Source: Nitrososphaerota archaeon
GTDB lineage: Archaea; Thermoproteota; Nitrososphaeria; Nitrososphaerales; Nitrosopumilaceae
Direction: 5' to 3'
Length of the DNA stretch: 61,995 bases
NCBI GenBank assembly: GCA_028867735.1
Contig: JAGWFW010000004.1
Span: forward strand, 10,885-72,879
In this document: positions 39,493 through 48,276 of the stretch, piece after piece
How positions within the stretch are numbered: the first letter of the stretch is position 1
Layout of the letters: every line of letters starts with the position of its first letter
Program-made: the position numbers and the translations under genes
The notes under the pieces: model-generated
Database searches by the model: none
What the model was told of the DNA's origin: nothing
The model's input: only the letters and a program-made list of their open reading frames with translations

Positions 39493-41320
39493 GGAGTCTT
39501 TCAGCCAGATCTCGCCCAGTGAGTTCTTTTATAGGAACCGAGATCTTGCAGGCTTTAGCAATCCAACTAGGTCACTGTATACATCTGTGAGAGAATTTGT
39601 AGAAAATGCACTTGATGCCTGCGACCAAAAGAAAATCCTGCCTGATATTCACATGTCAATTAAAGCGGTAGATTCTGAACAATCTGATCCAAAACATTAT
39701 GTTTTAACTGTAAAAGATAACGGTCCAGGCATAGATCCAAAACACGTACCTCATGCGTTTGGCACTGTCCTTTATGGCTCGAAATTTGGTCTCAAACAGG
39801 CAAGGGGAATGTTTGGACTTGGTGCTACGATGGCCATACTGTATGGACAAATAACTACAAACAAGCCAGTGACTGTGAAAAGTTGCTCTGATGACAAGAC
39901 CGCTGATGAATTTGTGATGCTGCTTGATATCCAGAAGAACAAGCCAGTAATTTTGAAACACAATACAAAGGAAGCATCCAAGACGGGACTTTCTGTTAGT
40001 ATTGTGCTTGAAGGAGACTACTCAAAGGCAGGCTCGAAGATACGCGATTATGTCTCCCAAACATCGCTTATCACACCATATGCCTCAATAACATTTGAAG
40101 ACCCATCTGGGGAAAAATTCCATTATCCTAGAATCGTAAAGGAAATGCCTTCCCCGCCTACAATAATCAAACCTCATCCTCATGGTGTAGATGTTGAAAC
40201 AATACGTAGAATGATAGTGGATACGCATTATCAGATCCCTGCAGTTGACAACAAGATGATAGAGAAAGTAAGAAAAGAACTCGGTCAGAAAAAAAATCTT
40301 ACAAACAAAGACATACTTGAAAGAGCCCAGAAAAAATGGTCGGATCTGTCAAGACCTGTCAGGACTATAATCGCAGTCATGTCATTTCTAAATGTTGATT
40401 TTGACGGATTGAAAAAGATACGAATTGATGATCTTGATGTTGCCAACAAAAGACTCACCTACTGGGATTTCGGTGAGGCGCAATCTCACGCAATAGATCT
40501 TGATCCGGAAAGTCCATACTACAAACAGCTTGCAAATACTGTACAGGGGGACACACTGCTTACCTTTTTGACCAAGAGATTCCAAAGGGTAGGTCCAACT
40601 ACCGCAGAAAAGTTCTGTGAGTTTGCAAAGCTCAAGCCCGAGAGAAGAATAGGCAGCATGACAAACGAGGAGTTGGTTAGACTGGCAGACGCACTGCAAA
40701 AGTTCGATGACTTTCTCGCCCCTGATCCAAGCTGTCTTGCACCCTTGGGCGAGGAGCCTCTTTCTAAGGGAATCATGAAGTTCTTCAATCCTGAATTTGC
40801 CTCTGTGATACAGCGTAGCGCATCTGCCTATTCTGGATTTCCGTTTGTTGTGGAGATGGGGGTTGCATACGGCGGAGACATACCGTCGACCGGGCTCAAA
40901 GTATACAGATTTGCCAACAGAATCCCCCTGCTTTATGATGAAGGAAGTGATGTTGTACTGAAGATAGTAAATGAGATGGACTGGAGCAGGTACAAAGTAA
41001 AGGGAGATCCGCCTCTTGTCATAGTTTCTCATATATGTTCTACCAGAATTCCATACAAGACTGTAGGAAAAGAAAACGTCGCAGACAGACCCGAACTTGA
41101 ACGAGAGCTAAAAAACGCACTACAATTCTTGGCAAGAAAGCTTGCCGTTCACATGTCAAGACAAGGAGCAGCAGACATGGCAAAGAAAAGGGCCAATCTA
41201 TATGCAAAATATGTTCCACTTATATCTCAATTTGTAACAGAACTGTCAGGAAAGAAAAAAGAGCCAAATTATAAACAACTAATAAAGATGGGAAGTGAAA
41301 TTGAAGAACAAATCCAATAA
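39485..41320 (+). CDS. top6B: DNA topoisomerase VI subunit B
   Basis: The ATP-binding GHKL subunit of type IIB topoisomerase. With the TTG 39485 start it has 611 residues. Bergerat motifs are REFVENALDACD, LTVKDNGPGID and KQARGMFGLGATM; the transducer and H2TH regions follow, with GPTTAEKFCEFAKL. TTG was chosen because of the Shine-Dalgarno seven bases upstream. Upstream in-frame sequence lies inside the KH gene. It overlaps top6A by 26 bases. Confidence 0.95.
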   Translation: MSKESFSQISPSEFFYRNRDLAGFSNPTRSLYTSVREFVENALDACDQKKILPDIHMSIKAVDSEQSDPKHYVLTVKDNGPGIDPKHVPHAFGTVLYGSKFGLKQARGMFGLGATMAILYGQITTNKPVTVKSCSDDKTADEFVMLLDIQKNKPVILKHNTKEASKTGLSVSIVLEGDYSKAGSKIRDYVSQTSLITPYASITFEDPSGEKFHYPRIVKEMPSPPTIIKPHPHGVDVETIRRMIVDTHYQIPAVDNKMIEKVRKELGQKKNLTNKDILERAQKKWSDLSRPVRTIIAVMSFLNVDFDGLKKIRIDDLDVANKRLTYWDFGEAQSHAIDLDPESPYYKQLANTVQGDTLLTFLTKRFQRVGPTTAEKFCEFAKLKPERRIGSMTNEELVRLADALQKFDDFLAPDPSCLAPLGEEPLSKGIMKFFNPEFASVIQRSASAYSGFPFVVEMGVAYGGDIPSTGLKVYRFANRIPLLYDEGSDVVLKIVNEMDWSRYKVKGDPPLVIVSHICSTRIPYKTVGKENVADRPELERELKNALQFLARKLAVHMSRQGAADMAKKRANLYAKYVPLISQFVTELSGKKKEPNYKQLIKMGSEIEEQIQ

Positions 41321-42401
41321 ACAAAAGACTGCAGAAACAAGAAAAGCTAACCTTCTTTCCGTGCTGGAAAAACATGGAATTAACATATACGATGATCTTG
41401 ATAAAGGAAAATTTCCGCAGTTTGTCATTCCAAGCAGATCTGTAAACAACATTGTCTATGACAAAAAAATCAGACAGTACATACTGGGAAACGCAAGTGC
41501 CATTAGAAGCTCAAGAAACATGTCACAGCTTCGCTCTTACACTCAGCTTACATGGCTTGCATTTTTTGTCAACAGGCTGGTAAGAGAGGGAAAATCCTCT
41601 ACATTAAGAGACATCTATTATTCGTCTCAGGCATTTAGTATTGACTTTGAAGACCAGCCGGAATCTGACAACATTATAGTGGATTTGGAGGCCGTTACTT
41701 CAAGCCCACGTGAGGAGTTTCACATTTTCCCTGAGGAGAGAAGCAGTGTATTTGGAGACTTGACTATTGAATATACAGTACCTGGATACGAGGGAAAGCG
41801 GGTAAACCTGTCAGACCACCCTGATGGATATCTGATAGGGCCAAGTCTTAGTAGCGCGGAGCTGGTAGATACCAGTGCCGAGCTAGTCATTGCAATCGAG
41901 AAGGGTGGACTTTTCACAAGATTTGTAGAAGAAAACGTGCACAAAAAATTCAAATCAATCATCGTAGATACTGCAGGCCAAGCACCGCGTTCTACAAGAA
42001 GCCTTTTGAAGAGGCTAAATCAAGAACTGGGACTTCCGGTGGTAATTTTGGCTGATGGGGACGTATATGGGGAACACATTGCCATGGTTATCAAATCTGG
42101 CTCAGCCAACGCAGCTCACCTGCGCGAACTAACTGTTCCAGATGCTAAATGGCTTGGCGTGTGGGCAACTGATATTGAAAAATACAAACTGCCTACAATC
42201 CCAATGACCGAATCTGACATTAAAAGAATTTACGACTTGCAAAAGGATCCTCGATATCAGGAAGGAAACTGGAAAAAGCAACTCGAAGTTTTTCTAAAAC
42301 TCAAGAGAAAGGCAGAACTGGAAGCATTCTCAAAGTACGGTCTGACAAACATTACAGACAAGTATCTCCCAGCAAAACTGGAAGAATCAAAGAGCCTCTA
42401 G
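41295..42401 (+). CDS. top6A: DNA topoisomerase VI subunit A
   Basis: The DNA-cleaving Spo11-like subunit, 368 residues. The winged-helix domain carries the catalytic Tyr at 108-109 in STLRDIYYSSQ. The Toprim domain has VIAIEKGGLFTRF and ILADGDVYGEHIA with the metal-binding acidic residues. It starts at GTG 41295 inside top6B. Full length and intact. Confidence 0.96.
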   Translation: MKLKNKSNKQKTAETRKANLLSVLEKHGINIYDDLDKGKFPQFVIPSRSVNNIVYDKKIRQYILGNASAIRSSRNMSQLRSYTQLTWLAFFVNRLVREGKSSTLRDIYYSSQAFSIDFEDQPESDNIIVDLEAVTSSPREEFHIFPEERSSVFGDLTIEYTVPGYEGKRVNLSDHPDGYLIGPSLSSAELVDTSAELVIAIEKGGLFTRFVEENVHKKFKSIIVDTAGQAPRSTRSLLKRLNQELGLPVVILADGDVYGEHIAMVIKSGSANAAHLRELTVPDAKWLGVWATDIEKYKLPTIPMTESDIKRIYDLQKDPRYQEGNWKKQLEVFLKLKRKAELEAFSKYGLTNITDKYLPAKLEESKSL

Positions 42402-42887
42402 CTTTTTTATCCTTAGTGTGAGAACGCCGTTTCTGTACTTGAAGTCATGTATGCCCATGTCTGGCGTTGTCTCGATTGGGACTTCCTTTGAAAAGTGGCC
42501 TGAACCACGTATATACAAAACTCCTTCAATCAGTCTCACAGTGACTTGGTCCTCAGGTCCTGGCACCTCTGCAACAAATACGATCTCATTTTCTCCTTTG
42601 ATCAGGTCGTATACCCAATTCTTTGACTCGGATTCTTTTGGCACGTATTGCGTTTGGCTATCTCTTGTCATTTTCTTGAGAACCCTGACCCAGTAAATCA
42701 TGATTACTGCTGTTATTCCAATTAAAATAAAACTGACGTATCCCGCGTCATTTCTTAGAGATAGCACGTATACGACTCCCAGGAACAATAGAACCATCAG
42801 TGGTATTATGAAATCAAATGATTTGTCGTTAGAATATCGATTTTTGTAGCTGCTCAATCTATTCTGTATACACAAACATTCCTCCAA
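42387..42887 (-). CDS. Membrane-anchored Hsp20/CS-like domain protein
   Basis: A 166-residue protein with two hydrophobic helices near the N-terminus (FIIPLMVLLFLGVVYVL and VSFILIGITAVIMIYWV). Residues 95-166 are alpha-crystallin-like: ENEIVFVAEVPGPEDQVTV, VLYIRGSGHFSKEVPIE and YRNGVLTLRIKKL. Usual Hsp20 proteins are soluble; this membrane-tethered form may guard membrane proteins. Convergent with top6A. Confidence 0.8.
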   Translation of the reverse strand: MEECLCIQNRLSSYKNRYSNDKSFDFIIPLMVLLFLGVVYVLSLRNDAGYVSFILIGITAVIMIYWVRVLKKMTRDSQTQYVPKESESKNWVYDLIKGENEIVFVAEVPGPEDQVTVRLIEGVLYIRGSGHFSKEVPIETTPDMGIHDFKYRNGVLTLRIKKLEAL

Positions 42888-42944
42888 ATATAAACACTCG
42901 TAGAATTTGCAAACCGGTTGCGGATTATCGTGTTAAAAATTTGT

Positions 42945-43520
42945 CTAATTGTCGATTGAAGGTTTTGAGGTTCCCCATCTTTTGAAAAGATCGTGCTCTA
43001 TATTGAATTGGTCGAGGCATTTTCCAACTATGTGATTTATCAGTTCATCCACATTTTTTGGCCTGTTGTAAAATCCGGGCATAGCGGGCAAAATGACTAT
43101 TCCTATTCTTGCAAGTTTTAGCATATTTTCAAGATGTATGCTAGTCAGTGGCGTCTCTCTTGGAACGATTACCAGTCTGCGAGACTCTTTTATTGTAACA
43201 CCTGCAGCACGTGCAACAAGAGTTTCCTCGTATCCGTTGGCTATGCTTGATAATGTCTTCATACTGCATGGTATTATGATCATCCCGTCTGTTTTGTGAG
43301 TACCACTTGAGACATTTGCTGCCATGTTGGAGTCATCAGAATAACTGTTCGCTAAAGATCTGACGTATTTTAAATCAAAATCTGTTTCTAACGTCAAACA
43401 TTTCTTGGCCCACTCAGTCATTATGAGATGAACATCAACCTTGCAGCGTTTTAGAACTTCAAGCATTCTTATTCCATAAACAATTCCTGAACTGCCTGTC
43501 ATTCCTACAACTAATTTCAT
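42945..43520 (-). CDS. ubiX: UbiX-family flavin prenyltransferase
   Basis: A 191-residue flavoprotein that makes prenylated FMN for UbiD decarboxylases. Motifs are GMTGSSGIVYGIRML, IIPCSMKTLSSIANGY, RRLVIVPRETPL and ILPAMPGFYNRP. No ubiD partner is in the window. Divergent from the winged-helix gene at 43575. Confidence 0.94.
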   Translation of the reverse strand: MKLVVGMTGSSGIVYGIRMLEVLKRCKVDVHLIMTEWAKKCLTLETDFDLKYVRSLANSYSDDSNMAANVSSGTHKTDGMIIIPCSMKTLSSIANGYEETLVARAAGVTIKESRRLVIVPRETPLTSIHLENMLKLARIGIVILPAMPGFYNRPKNVDELINHIVGKCLDQFNIEHDLFKRWGTSKPSIDN

Positions 43521-43574
43521 AGTGAAACTGCTTGTCTTCGCTATTTAATTTCATAGTTTTGGGCATCTTTAATT

Positions 43575-43958
43575 ATGGCAAAACTCGCCTCTGCATTTGT
43601 GAGCGTGAACATTGACGACGTTGAAGAAAAACTTGTCTTAGAACTTAGACTGTCTCCACTGCAAGCTAAAGTTTTTGTCTTTGTCGTAAAGAATGGAAAA
43701 AAATCCGTAGAAAATATTGCCCGAGGTTTGGGAATCTCAGACCTGCAAGCATCTGAAGTGACAAAAAATCTTGTTGATCTGGGTGGCTTTATCGATATAA
43801 CAAAGACTGAATTCGAATCCATGCATCCGAGATTTGCCGTTGTTAACATGTATAGAAGAATGTGTTTGCGAGAAAATATTCCTTTTAAAAAGAATTTACT
43901 TGTTGATAACATATCAATCGTTTTAGAAAAACCATATGATGATGCAAGAACTAAATAG
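43575..43958 (+). CDS. Winged-helix protein, TrmB-like
   Basis: A 127-residue protein whose middle reads LSPLQAKVFVFVVKNGKKSV, ENIARGLGISDLQASEVTKN, LVDLGGFIDIT, the MarR/TrmB-type helix-turn-helix. No sugar-binding domain follows. The C-terminal segment is polar. Followed by two small genes on the same strand that may be co-transcribed. Confidence 0.8.
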   Translation: MAKLASAFVSVNIDDVEEKLVLELRLSPLQAKVFVFVVKNGKKSVENIARGLGISDLQASEVTKNLVDLGGFIDITKTEFESMHPRFAVVNMYRRMCLRENIPFKKNLLVDNISIVLEKPYDDARTK

Positions 43959-43980
43959 AACCCAATATTGAGAAGGAGCA

Positions 43981-44379
43981 ATGTCTGTAGACGGAGATTC
44001 TTGTAAGCATGAAATTGTTTACTTTGGAGTTACCAACATAAATTATGAAAGAAGAACTATTGGTTCTGTAGACTCGTGGCGCTGCGTAAAATGCAAGAAA
44101 GTGTTTTGTGAGGAAAAACAGCTGGGAATTGAAAGTATTGTTGATTATGTGGGAATGCCAAAGATATCATCGGACCAAAAATGGGCAGTTCTTCTATGTA
44201 ACCTAAAAAAACACAAGGATAAATGGAAACTCGTCAAGATCAAAAAAGACGATGAGATTCAGCACGAATGTCTGGAAGAAAAGATTGTCATGCTCAAAGT
44301 CAAGGACTTTAAAATCGAGGACGACAAGCACTGGAACTTTCTGATTGAAAATTCTATAAACAAGGCAGTAGAGATATAG
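43981..44379 (+). CDS. Hypothetical Cys-containing protein
   Basis: A 132-residue protein starting MSVDGDSCKHEIVYFGVTN, with SWRCVKCKKVFCEEKQ (a CxxC plus one Cys), then strand-rich Lys-rich segments. The first 50 residues could fold as a zinc-bound treble-clef-like unit. Family not recognised. Between a winged-helix gene and a small beta-grasp-like gene. Confidence 0.65.
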   Translation: MSVDGDSCKHEIVYFGVTNINYERRTIGSVDSWRCVKCKKVFCEEKQLGIESIVDYVGMPKISSDQKWAVLLCNLKKHKDKWKLVKIKKDDEIQHECLEEKIVMLKVKDFKIEDDKHWNFLIENSINKAVEI

Positions 44380-44387
44380 AATCCAGT

Positions 44388-44672
44388 ATGAATCTCGAGG
44401 TTCATATAAACAATGTACACGGGAGTCAAATTGCAGCCAAGATTACGGGTAATTTTATTGTAGATGGCCACTCTTTCAAGTTTAGCGCTATTGCATTTGG
44501 AAGGATAGGCGGTCATAATATTGGAGCAAAAATTTCAAAGGCTGTGGAAAAAGAGCTGGTCAAACTTGGTTATAACGTAGATGAAGTGATAAATGATCTT
44601 CAACAAAAACTGGTCCGAGGTGACATCTCTCTTCCCGAAGGACTCAAAAAAGAGTCGTTTGCTGACAGCTAA
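44388..44672 (+). CDS. Hypothetical small protein, 94 residues
   Basis: Reads [40 protein letters not shown] then a helical end ([20 protein letters not shown]). It has an N-terminal beta sheet and C-terminal helix but no known motif. Convergent with mtnP. Confidence 0.65.
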   Translation: MNLEVHINNVHGSQIAAKITGNFIVDGHSFKFSAIAFGRIGGHNIGAKISKAVEKELVKLGYNVDEVINDLQQKLVRGDISLPEGLKKESFADS

Positions 44673-45463
44673 AACCCTGCTTCTTCTAGGGCCTTGGCAC
44701 AAGAGCAGCTTCTCTGTTCTGGAATCAAGTCAAGTAAAACTCCGAGTAGGTTCTTTGTGGTGTGCACGTTCTTTGATAGCGTTTCCAAGACTTCCTTGGC
44801 AGTTACTGGCTTTTCTGCCCATACGTCATAATCTGTAACCGTGGAGACTGAAACATAGCACATTTGAGCTTCTCTTGCAAGCTGGCATTCTGGAACCAAG
44901 GTCATTCCTATTATGTCAGCTCCTATCACGTTTTTGTAGAATCTGGATTCAGCCCTTGTGGAAAACCTGGGTCCTTCTATGCAGATGTAGGTTGCGTCCT
45001 TGTGCAGGTGCAAATCTATCTTTTTTGCTGCATTATACACTGAATCTTGAAGCTCTGGACAAAATGGATCTGCAACAGATATGTGAATTACTTTGCCGTC
45101 TTCAAACAAGGTATATTTTCTTGATTTTGTAAAATCAATAAACTGGGTAGGAATCACAAAATCTCCAGGCCTTAATTTTCCCTGCAGGCTGCCAACCGCA
45201 GACGGAGCTACTATTCTTTTGATTCCCATCTCTTTGAAGGCCCAGATATTTGCCCTAAAATTTATCAAGTGTGGCGGTATGGTGTGTTTTTTTCCGTGTC
45301 TTGGCATGAATGCAACCTTTCTGCCCTTGTAAATGCCGACAGTTATGGAGTCTGAAGTCTTTCCAAACGGAGTGTCTATTGTAATCTCTTTGCTCTCGCC
45401 TAGCAAGCCGGGATCATAAATGCCTGTACCACCGAATATTCCTATCTCAGCTTGCTCTGTCAA
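44669..45463 (-). CDS. mtnP: S-methyl-5'-thioadenosine phosphorylase (or purine nucleoside phosphorylase)
   Basis: Splits methylthioadenosine into adenine and methylthioribose 1-phosphate. The 264-residue protein has [44 protein letters not shown] and [15 protein letters not shown] with the adenine-pocket Asp region (TVTDYDVW). It overlaps apt by four bases, so the released adenine is recycled by the next enzyme. MTAP is favoured, PNP is possible. Confidence 0.92.
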   Translation of the reverse strand: MTEQAEIGIFGGTGIYDPGLLGESKEITIDTPFGKTSDSITVGIYKGRKVAFMPRHGKKHTIPPHLINFRANIWAFKEMGIKRIVAPSAVGSLQGKLRPGDFVIPTQFIDFTKSRKYTLFEDGKVIHISVADPFCPELQDSVYNAAKKIDLHLHKDATYICIEGPRFSTRAESRFYKNVIGADIIGMTLVPECQLAREAQMCYVSVSTVTDYDVWAEKPVTAKEVLETLSKNVHTTKNLLGVLLDLIPEQRSCSCAKALEEAGF

Positions 45464-45972
45464 TATTTCACCAGCGATTCATATCTGTAACCTTTGATTG
45501 CCTTTGATCCTTTCAAGTCTGTCAATTCTATGATAAATGCAAAGCCCATGACCTCTCCGCCTAGCTTCTCGACAAGCTTGGCAGCAGTCTTTGCCGTACC
45601 GCCTGTTGCAAGCAAATCGTCACATATGAAAACTTTTTCGCCTTTCTTTACTGCGCCAGCCTGTATCTCCATGGTTGCGGTTCCATATTCTATATTGTAT
45701 GTTAATTTATGCGTGGCACCAGGAAGCTTGCCTTGTTTTCTAACCATTATCATTCCCTTGTTATACTTGAGGGCTAGAGCGCAGGCCAATGGAAAGCCCC
45801 TTGATTCTATGCCTACAAAAACATCTACATCTTTGGGATGTATGCGCTTTGAAAATTCATCTATCACAAGTGAGAGTGCTGCAGGGTCTCTCAGAAGAGG
45901 GCTAATGTCCCTAAACAGGATTCCTTTTTTTGGAAAATCTGGTATCTCGGCAATTTTTTCTCTTAGGTTCAC
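45460..45972 (-). CDS. apt: Adenine phosphoribosyltransferase
   Basis: Converts adenine and PRPP to AMP. The 170-residue protein has the PRPP loop [17 protein letters not shown] at 114-130, [15 protein letters not shown], and the N-terminal [16 protein letters not shown]. Overlap with mtnP makes an adenine-salvage operon. Confidence 0.96.
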   Translation of the reverse strand: MNLREKIAEIPDFPKKGILFRDISPLLRDPAALSLVIDEFSKRIHPKDVDVFVGIESRGFPLACALALKYNKGMIMVRKQGKLPGATHKLTYNIEYGTATMEIQAGAVKKGEKVFICDDLLATGGTAKTAAKLVEKLGGEVMGFAFIIELTDLKGSKAIKGYRYESLVKY

Positions 45973-46008
45973 AAATGCTTCACACGCTGTGGATGTAAAA
46001 AATATTTC

Positions 46009-48177
46009 TCAACGTGTAGATGACTGGATTGTTATGGGAGTGGTCATCTTGCCAGCTGTGCTTGATACCTGCACTGTATATGTTCCAGGGCTGAAATCCT
46101 TGGGAATGAGCCACTCTGTGCTATAGTCCCCACGATTTGTCGATTGTATCTGCAATGTTTGGAGCGATTTATTGCTCGCATCTAGTATGTTGACGATGAC
46201 TCCAGCTGATTGGCCTGCTCCGCTTCCGGAAATGGTGACAAGGTCTCCTTGTCTGTAGATTGGAGGGTTCTTGTCCAGTCCTATTGTCATTACAGAAGAT
46301 GATCTCACAGTAATGGGTATGCTCTTATGGTTTATGCCGCTGGTGGCATCCAAATGCCAAATACCTGGAATTCCATTATCTGGAATCCTAAAGTCAAATG
46401 CAGAAAATATGCCAGACTTGTCTACAAATGTCTGCTCTACTTTTGACTGTAAGCCATTTGGATCTGTCAAATCAAGCTGGACGATGCAATTTGGATTGGA
46501 GTTTCCGAAAATGAGTACGCTATCTCCTGGGAAATACGTGTCTTTTACAGTCCTGATGCTTATCTGTCCGCATCCAGTTTGAAGTCCTACTGCAAAATCG
46601 GTTACTACCTTATCATTGCCTCTAGTAATCACTGCTGAATATACGCCTGGAGTGTATGATGTTAAATTAAATGAATATGTGGCAAAGCCATCCTGTCCCA
46701 CTGAAATGGTATCGGCAAACTTTTCCTGATTAGACGGATCTACAATTACCAAATTTAGTGTAGAGCCTGGCGGGGCAGAAATATTGATAACCGGTTTGTC
46801 GGTTATTTCGTAGTTTAATTTATCCATGCTAACGATTAGTTTTGCCACCGCATCAGCTCCTATTCCGACGTTGAGTGTAACCTTGTCATTTCCTTGCGAG
46901 GCAGTAATGGAATAAGTGCCAATGATGGCAGTGCTGCTTGTCTGATATGTTGTTGAAATCTTTCCATCTGATGTAACATTGACATCTTTTGCAAATACTT
47001 GATTTCCAGTAGGATCTAGTATCGTAATGGACACTGGAGTGTTTGTTATGGAAGTTCCGTTAATTAGCACGGCATCTCCTGGATTGTATTTTGATTGTGA
47101 TGTTTCTATCGTAAGCTTGTGAGCTGTAACTACTGTATACCCTTTACTAGTTTTGTCACTTCCATCAGAAACAGATATCGTATACCCTCCAAATTTCACG
47201 TCATTTGGAATTGTTCGTGAAACTGAATATCTTCCATTATTGTCAACACTGGCAGTAAATGTGGTTATGCTCGTTCCATTTGAGTCTAATACTGTTATGG
47301 TAACAGTACTTCCGGGATTTGCTGTTCCATTAATAGTACCGACATCCCCTGGATGCAATATGGGGGGGATGTTTACAGTTAGTGGGACTGATGATGAAAT
47401 AAAGTGGGGTTTTGGAGCTGGTAATATGGTGGTGGTGAAAGTTTTCTGGTTGTTTGCCTGATCCTTTACAATAAAATCTACGCTACCAGGCTGTATGGTG
47501 GTAGGAACTGTGGTGGTAATCACAAAGTTTCCACTGCTATCTGATGAAAAAGAGTCAATCTTCTGACCCCCTATGTACAAGTCAAGGGGGACTGATGATG
47601 TATAGCTCTGTCCAACAACACGTATGTCAAAACCTGGAGCGGGCGTAGAGGGTACAGTTCTGAGAGTGGATGTATCCAATATGCCTCTAGGCGGTGTGGG
47701 TGGAGGCGGTGGGGTACCTGAACCAGTATTTGTACCTGTGCCATTGCTTGGATTGGAATGCGCTGGGGCTCCGATCTCTCCTGTTCCTAGTTGGTTGTTG
47801 TTTGCATCCAAAGCCGTCCATGCAAGATCAGGTGCTGACTGATCCGTGCTGATTGTAAATGTTGTCGAGTCGCCAGGCTTGGTTGGACTTGATGAAAAAA
47901 ATGTTATTGTTGTAGGTGATGTTTTCTTTCCAATCCAGCCGTTTTCTAGTATGAATGATTTGAAATTTCCATTTTTAATTTCTAATGTAAAAGATGCAAT
48001 ATCTGAAGTGCTTGCGAGACTGTTGGTAACCTGCAGCAAAGTCTTATCGCCGGTGTTTGCTGTAGTAACTGTCACCAGATCTGGTTCTGCCTGTGCTATT
48101 GGTATGAGTGCTGTAAGAGCTCCACTAACGATTAAAGCTAGAATGATGATTGATTTTAATAACACTTTGCTCAACAA
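46009..48177 (-). CDS. Secreted protein with tandem Ig-like domains
   Basis: A 722-residue exported protein. A signal peptide (LLKSIIILALIVSGALTALI) is followed by a strand-rich domain, a Pro-rich linker with TGSGTPPPPPTPPRG near 150, and about six Ig-like repeats. Each repeat carries PGD or PGS with Val/Ile strands, for example YNPGDAVLINGTS, YFPGDSVLIFGNS and YRQGDLVTISGSG. No C-terminal membrane anchor is visible. It could be an S-layer-associated or adhesive protein. Upstream of an OLD-like gene, but in a separate unit. Confidence 0.85.
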   Translation of the reverse strand: MLSKVLLKSIIILALIVSGALTALIPIAQAEPDLVTVTTANTGDKTLLQVTNSLASTSDIASFTLEIKNGNFKSFILENGWIGKKTSPTTITFFSSSPTKPGDSTTFTISTDQSAPDLAWTALDANNNQLGTGEIGAPAHSNPSNGTGTNTGSGTPPPPPTPPRGILDTSTLRTVPSTPAPGFDIRVVGQSYTSSVPLDLYIGGQKIDSFSSDSSGNFVITTTVPTTIQPGSVDFIVKDQANNQKTFTTTILPAPKPHFISSSVPLTVNIPPILHPGDVGTINGTANPGSTVTITVLDSNGTSITTFTASVDNNGRYSVSRTIPNDVKFGGYTISVSDGSDKTSKGYTVVTAHKLTIETSQSKYNPGDAVLINGTSITNTPVSITILDPTGNQVFAKDVNVTSDGKISTTYQTSSTAIIGTYSITASQGNDKVTLNVGIGADAVAKLIVSMDKLNYEITDKPVINISAPPGSTLNLVIVDPSNQEKFADTISVGQDGFATYSFNLTSYTPGVYSAVITRGNDKVVTDFAVGLQTGCGQISIRTVKDTYFPGDSVLIFGNSNPNCIVQLDLTDPNGLQSKVEQTFVDKSGIFSAFDFRIPDNGIPGIWHLDATSGINHKSIPITVRSSSVMTIGLDKNPPIYRQGDLVTISGSGAGQSAGVIVNILDASNKSLQTLQIQSTNRGDYSTEWLIPKDFSPGTYTVQVSSTAGKMTTPITIQSSTR

Positions 48178-48276
48178 AAGAGGCGATCCGCCTCTAAATT
48201 AAATCTTAATGATAAATCATCCATTTCTGTTGATGTCGTCTTTGAGAATGTGAAAATTGCTTTGACTGATTTGCTC

